Part shown: positions 61,095 to 64,000 of the stretch, in pieces
How the letters are laid out: each line of letters opens with the position of its first letter
Numbering within the stretch: the first letter of the stretch is position 1
DNA from: Fibrobacter succinogenes
GTDB taxonomy: Bacteria > Fibrobacterota > Fibrobacteria > Fibrobacterales > Fibrobacteraceae
DNA length: 64,000 nucleotides
NCBI GenBank assembly: GCA_902791475.1
Contig: CADAWC010000003.1
Span: 62,001 to 126,000 of the forward strand
Direction of reading: 5' to 3'
Notes under the pieces: generated by a model
The model's input: only the letters and a program-made list of their open reading frames with translations
What the model was told of the DNA's origin: nothing
Database searches by the model: none
Made by a program: the position numbers and the translations under genes

Positions 61095-61125
61095 AAAAAA
61101 CGCTCCCCAACGGAGAGCGTTTTTA
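61095..61125 (-). terminator. Rho-independent terminator after xynC
   Basis: AAAAACGCTC and GAGCGTTTTT pair around a short loop, with T runs on both strands. It lies 24 bp beyond the xynC stop. Confidence 0.85.
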
Positions 61126-61148
61126 CAGTCTTTAGGAGGAGAGACTTG

Positions 61149-62987
61149 TTACTTCACAGAGAAGCGCTGCATGTAAACGCCTTGCTTCACCATGTAGATG
61201 CCAGCATTCTTGAAGTTAGCCTTAAGCACTTCATTTACAGAGGCACCGGCATCGACCTTCATGTTGCCGAGATAACGGCCCTGCATGTCAAACACCTGGA
61301 AAACACCGCTCTTGAGTTGCATTTTGTGTGCGACCGGAAGTGCTGTCGTGCTGCTAGAAGATTCTACCTTTTCAGAAGAGCTAGACACCGGTTCATCCTT
61401 TGCCACGTAGACCTTTGCATGCGGGAAGTCTGCCGTACCAGAAACGCCACCGCCATTGCTGCCCGCTTCGCCGAGCACCTTGGCTTCGTAGAGCTTACCC
61501 ATCGTCATGCCAAGTTCTTCCCACTTCTTCATGTGAGCGGAAATGTTGATGACGCCACAATCACGAGCTTGCTTACGGACGCTGAAATACTGGTAGAATT
61601 CGACGTTGCCACTAGACTTGATTGCAGGACCTGTACGAGTGTTGCGATAGACATCGTATTCGGCACCGTCAATCGTGAATGTACCATACTTCTTGTTGCC
61701 AACCCAGTCACCCGGGCGGTACTGGCTCAACCAGTTATCGACCACATAGTATTCCACCAACTTGCTCTGCGTTCCCGGCACGCCTTCCATCCAGCCATAG
61801 ACACCCACGTAGGAGTAATCAGCGCCATTAACATTCTGCTTCACGAGCTTGTATTCAGCAAGCATATCGCCATCAAGTTCCTTGTAGGTCTTGTCGCTAT
61901 TGAAGGACAGACCCGAACGGCAGAGATAGTCACCAGCGTTCTGGAAAGAGCAAGACATAGAGCCATCGGAATAGAACGTTGCTGAACCGGACGTTGCACG
62001 GTCATACCAAAGTTCATAACCAATTCCGTTGATGGAACCCACCTTGTTGCCGTTTTCGGTCTTCTTATCGCCAGTGTGCTGAGCATCCTTGCAGAATTCA
62101 GTGCTGACAACAGGACCAACGCCACTGCCCTTCGAAGAGCTGGACTTTGGCGTTACTGTAGAAGAGCTGGACTTCACAGAAGAGGAAGAAGCCGGATCAG
62201 AGCCGTTTTTCACATAGACCTTGGCATGCGGGAAATCCATACGACCATTGCGGACTTCACCATTGACGTTACCCGCTTCACCGAGCACCTTGGCTTCGTA
62301 GAGCTTACCCATGGTCATGCCCATCTTTTCCCACTGTCTCATGTGTTCGGAAATGTTGATGGTACCGCAATCGCGAGGCGAGGTACGCACGCTGAAATAC
62401 TGATAGAACGTAACGTTGCCCGAGGATTTAATTGCAGGACCGGTACGAGTGTTGCGATAAACTGTATAGGTACCACCATCAACCGTAATGGTTCCCTTTC
62501 GTTCATTACCAATCCAGCTACCAGGCATATCATTGGCAAGAGTGTTATCAATCACATAGTATTCAACCAACTGGCTAGGCGTTCCAGAAACGCCTTCCAT
62601 CCAGCCGTAAACGCCAATGTAAGAGTACCCAACGTTCTGGGCCGGGCTCTTCACAAGCTTGAACTCGGCAATCATGTCGCCGCCAAGTTCCTTATAGGTT
62701 TTGTTACTGCCAAGGGAAAGACCAGCACGGCAGAGATAGTCCTTAGCGCCCGTGATGCTGCAATCCATGGAACCGTCGCTATAGAACGTAGCGCTACCGC
62801 CATGACCATTTTCGTCCCAAAGTTCATAACCGATATCACCGATTTTACCGACTTGGTTCGAAGAAATTTTCACGGATTGACCGGAATGCGACGAGTTGCT
62901 GCAGAAATCCTGAGCAAAAGCAGTCGTCGCCATTCCCAAAGCCATTGCGAAAACAACGCTAGACTTGGTCACACTAAATGTTTTCAT
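61149..62987 (-). CDS. xynC: Secreted endo-1,4-beta-xylanase with two GH11 modules (XynC type)
   Basis: A signal peptide (MALGMATTAFAQD) is followed by two GH11 modules (about 27-260 and 297-530) spaced exactly 270 residues apart, linked by a poly-Ser linker (SSSSVKSSSSTVTPKSSSSK). Each has a nucleophile Glu in LVEYYV (E142, E412) and an acid/base Glu in AKVLGEAG (E237, E507), plus YRNTRTGPAIKSSGNV and FYQYFSVR, so both should cut xylan. After a second Ser-rich stretch, the last about 60 residues (VFQVFDMQGRYLGN ... GIYMVKQG) form the C-terminal domain shared by many Fibrobacter secreted enzymes. The ATG has GAGGAG six bases upstream. Confidence 0.96.
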   Translation of the reverse strand: MKTFSVTKSSVVFAMALGMATTAFAQDFCSNSSHSGQSVKISSNQVGKIGDIGYELWDENGHGGSATFYSDGSMDCSITGAKDYLCRAGLSLGSNKTYKELGGDMIAEFKLVKSPAQNVGYSYIGVYGWMEGVSGTPSQLVEYYVIDNTLANDMPGSWIGNERKGTITVDGGTYTVYRNTRTGPAIKSSGNVTFYQYFSVRTSPRDCGTINISEHMRQWEKMGMTMGKLYEAKVLGEAGNVNGEVRNGRMDFPHAKVYVKNGSDPASSSSVKSSSSTVTPKSSSSKGSGVGPVVSTEFCKDAQHTGDKKTENGNKVGSINGIGYELWYDRATSGSATFYSDGSMSCSFQNAGDYLCRSGLSFNSDKTYKELDGDMLAEYKLVKQNVNGADYSYVGVYGWMEGVPGTQSKLVEYYVVDNWLSQYRPGDWVGNKKYGTFTIDGAEYDVYRNTRTGPAIKSSGNVEFYQYFSVRKQARDCGVINISAHMKKWEELGMTMGKLYEAKVLGEAGSNGGGVSGTADFPHAKVYVAKDEPVSSSSEKVESSSSTTALPVAHKMQLKSGVFQVFDMQGRYLGNMKVDAGASVNEVLKANFKNAGIYMVKQGVYMQRFSVK

Positions 62988-63186
62988 ATGATACTCCTCA
63001 CATTTTAGTTATGCTGAACATAATATATGAGAGTCAGATGAAAAAAGACCTACATTAAACAAATGTTTGTTGTTGAAAAAAACAACGACAATAATTTTAC
63101 ATTATACGACCGCTCGCCTCGCTCTCGCAACCACTCCAGTTCAAAAGAACTGGGGCTTTGTTGCTCACGGCACGACCGCTCGGCAT
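62988..63186. other. Intergenic region upstream of xynC
   Basis: The ribosome site GAGGAG lies at about 62993-62998. A TATATTATG-like -10 candidate on the minus strand lies at about 63017-63030; no convincing -35 is seen. AACAAC/GTTGTT repeats around 63070-63090 form a weak hairpin. The block ACGACCGCTCG occurs twice (63107 and 63172) around CCAGTTC-AAAA-GAACTGG. Nothing else is recognised. Confidence 0.4.
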
Positions 63187-63222
63187 AAAAAAAGCCCCTT
63201 CCCGGGAACTCCAGGAAGAGGC
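63187..63222 (-). terminator. Rho-independent terminator after gyrA
   Basis: GCCTCTTCCTGG pairs with CCGGGAAGGGGC (12 bp with two G-U pairs) around a five-base loop and is followed by T7 on the minus strand. It lies 49 bp beyond the stop. Confidence 0.92.
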
Positions 63223-63270
63223 TAAAACTACTTTTGGGAACAAAAGTTCCGCTTTTGTAAGGTTTATTGA

Positions 63271-64000
63271 TTATTCTTCCGTTTCAACCGGTCCGACGTC
63301 CTGCTTTTCGGCATCATCCTTCACAACGGAATCGTCATCGACTTCTACGCCCTTAACCTTGTCGAAAGTTTCCTTGGCATCGGCGCTATCTTGTTCGATA
63401 TCTTCGACGCTCGGGAGTGCAGTTGCATCCTTCACGACATCGCCATCGCGCAGCGTGATTGCCTTGACGCCTTGGGCATTGCGGCCCGTGAGGCGAATAT
63501 CGGCAGCCTTGATGCGGATGACCTGACCGTCCTTACTTGTGATGATCAAATCGTAATCGTCAGCAACGCTTTCGACGAACACGGCGGCACCAATCTTGTC
63601 TGTAACGTTCAAGTTGCGGACACCCTTGCTACCACGGCGGGTCACTCGGTAAGAACCCGGTTCAGAACGCTTGCCATAACCCTTTTCGGTGATGGTCAAA
63701 ATCTTGTTACCGGCCTTGAGCCACAGGAGCGAAATGACTTCGTCGCCTTCGGCGAGCGTAATGCCCTTCACGCCGTGCGTGCCACGACCCATAGCGCGGA
63801 AGCAGCTAATCGGGAACGTGACGGCCTGACCGTTCTTAGTCGCAATCATCAAAAGATCCTTCGGAATCGGGCGGTTGGCGAATTCTTCAGCATCGCCAGA
63901 TTCTTCTTCAGAAGCATCGGTTGGTGAGCCTGTCGAACCATCGGCAGCCTGAGCTTCCGCGGCATTTTCAACGGCTTCTGCGGAATCGTCATCAGAGGCG
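63271..64000 (-). CDS. gyrA: DNA gyrase subunit A, C-terminal part (5' end beyond window)
   Basis: The frame is open through the right window edge, so only the last about 242 residues are seen. It contains GyrA C-terminal beta-pinwheel blades: AMGRGTHGVKGITLAEGDEV, TRRGSKGVRNLNVTDKIG and LTGRNAQGVKAITLRDGDVV. Between blades an acidic Ala/Ser/Glu-rich insert of about 45 residues (ASDDDSAEAVENAAEAQAAD onward, ending EEFANRPIP) is present, and the protein ends in an acidic tail. The GyrA-box and catalytic Tyr lie outside the window. GyrA is preferred to ParC because of the multiple blade motifs. Confidence 0.9.
   Translation of the reverse strand, partial: ASDDDSAEAVENAAEAQAADGSTGSPTDASEEESGDAEEFANRPIPKDLLMIATKNGQAVTFPISCFRAMGRGTHGVKGITLAEGDEVISLLWLKAGNKILTITEKGYGKRSEPGSYRVTRRGSKGVRNLNVTDKIGAAVFVESVADDYDLIITSKDGQVIRIKAADIRLTGRNAQGVKAITLRDGDVVKDATALPSVEDIEQDSADAKETFDKVKGVEVDDDSVVKDDAEKQDVGPVETEE

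Noticed and set aside
63107..63182. Attachment site or CRISPR repeat formed by ACGACCGCTCG twice
   Set aside because: There are only two copies in 75 bp around a common hairpin, no integrase or tRNA is nearby, and the sequence looks like interspersed non-coding repeat.

Overview
The window looks like a chromosomal segment of a Fibrobacter species (Fibrobacterota, gut or rumen fibre degraders), probably close to F. succinogenes but not assignable to a strain. The pointers are a secreted xylanase with two GH11 modules of the XynC type (61149-62987), a lipoprotein with two FISUMP modules (Fibrobacter succinogenes major paralogous domain, 42718-44442), and several lipoproteins with long poly-serine linkers. 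Most genes are ordinary housekeeping genes of mid GC. The restriction-modification stretch at about 55.5-58.9 kb is visibly richer in A+T and looks acquired.

Layout. 0-11.4 kb (minus): ftsK, then a four-gene cassette (NRPS-like A-T-C protein, STAS protein, MATE transporter with a C-terminal ATPase-like domain, membrane SpoIIE-type phosphatase), then ispE, tRNA-Gln and rplY. 11.5-25 kb: CHASE2 adenylate cyclase, panC/dNK/folK, rho, proC, a sigma-54 activator, two tandem TraB/GumN lipoproteins and a FecCD/FecE-type ABC pair. 25-42 kb: nspC, tsaE, a SufE-like gene, a geranylgeranyl-reductase-like flavoprotein, a secreted pentapeptide-repeat protein, radA, a very large GGDEF-EAL-receiver-PAS protein, an SDR, an XRE regulator, rlmN, a TPMT-like methyltransferase, a YchJ-like protein and argC. 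42-54 kb: FISUMP lipoprotein with a DUF2971-like gene, obgE-HU-smpB-amidase, two paralogous lipoproteins, a YebC-like gene and a phosphohexomutase. 54.5-59 kb: accessory island with an Rpn-type nuclease gene and a BcgI-like two-gene restriction-modification system preceded by a strongly structured leader or RNA. 59-64 kb: dapA, an acidic Cys-cluster protein, xynC and the 3' part of gyrA.

Two things stand out. First, the cassette at 1.7-8.1 kb joins a peptide-synthetase-like enzyme and an exporter to all the parts of a partner-switching circuit, with the anti-sigma-like ATPase domain fused to the exporter. Second, many intergenic gaps hold degenerate tandem arrays with a strict 7-bp period, in several sequence flavours (TAGTTAC-, TAGGTTA-, ACTAACC-, TTAGAAC-, AGTAGGA- and GTCTCTC-like). 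The larger ones are inverted, one arm being the reverse complement of the other, and often supply or abut the stop codons of flanking genes. I know of no described family that fits these arrays in this lineage.
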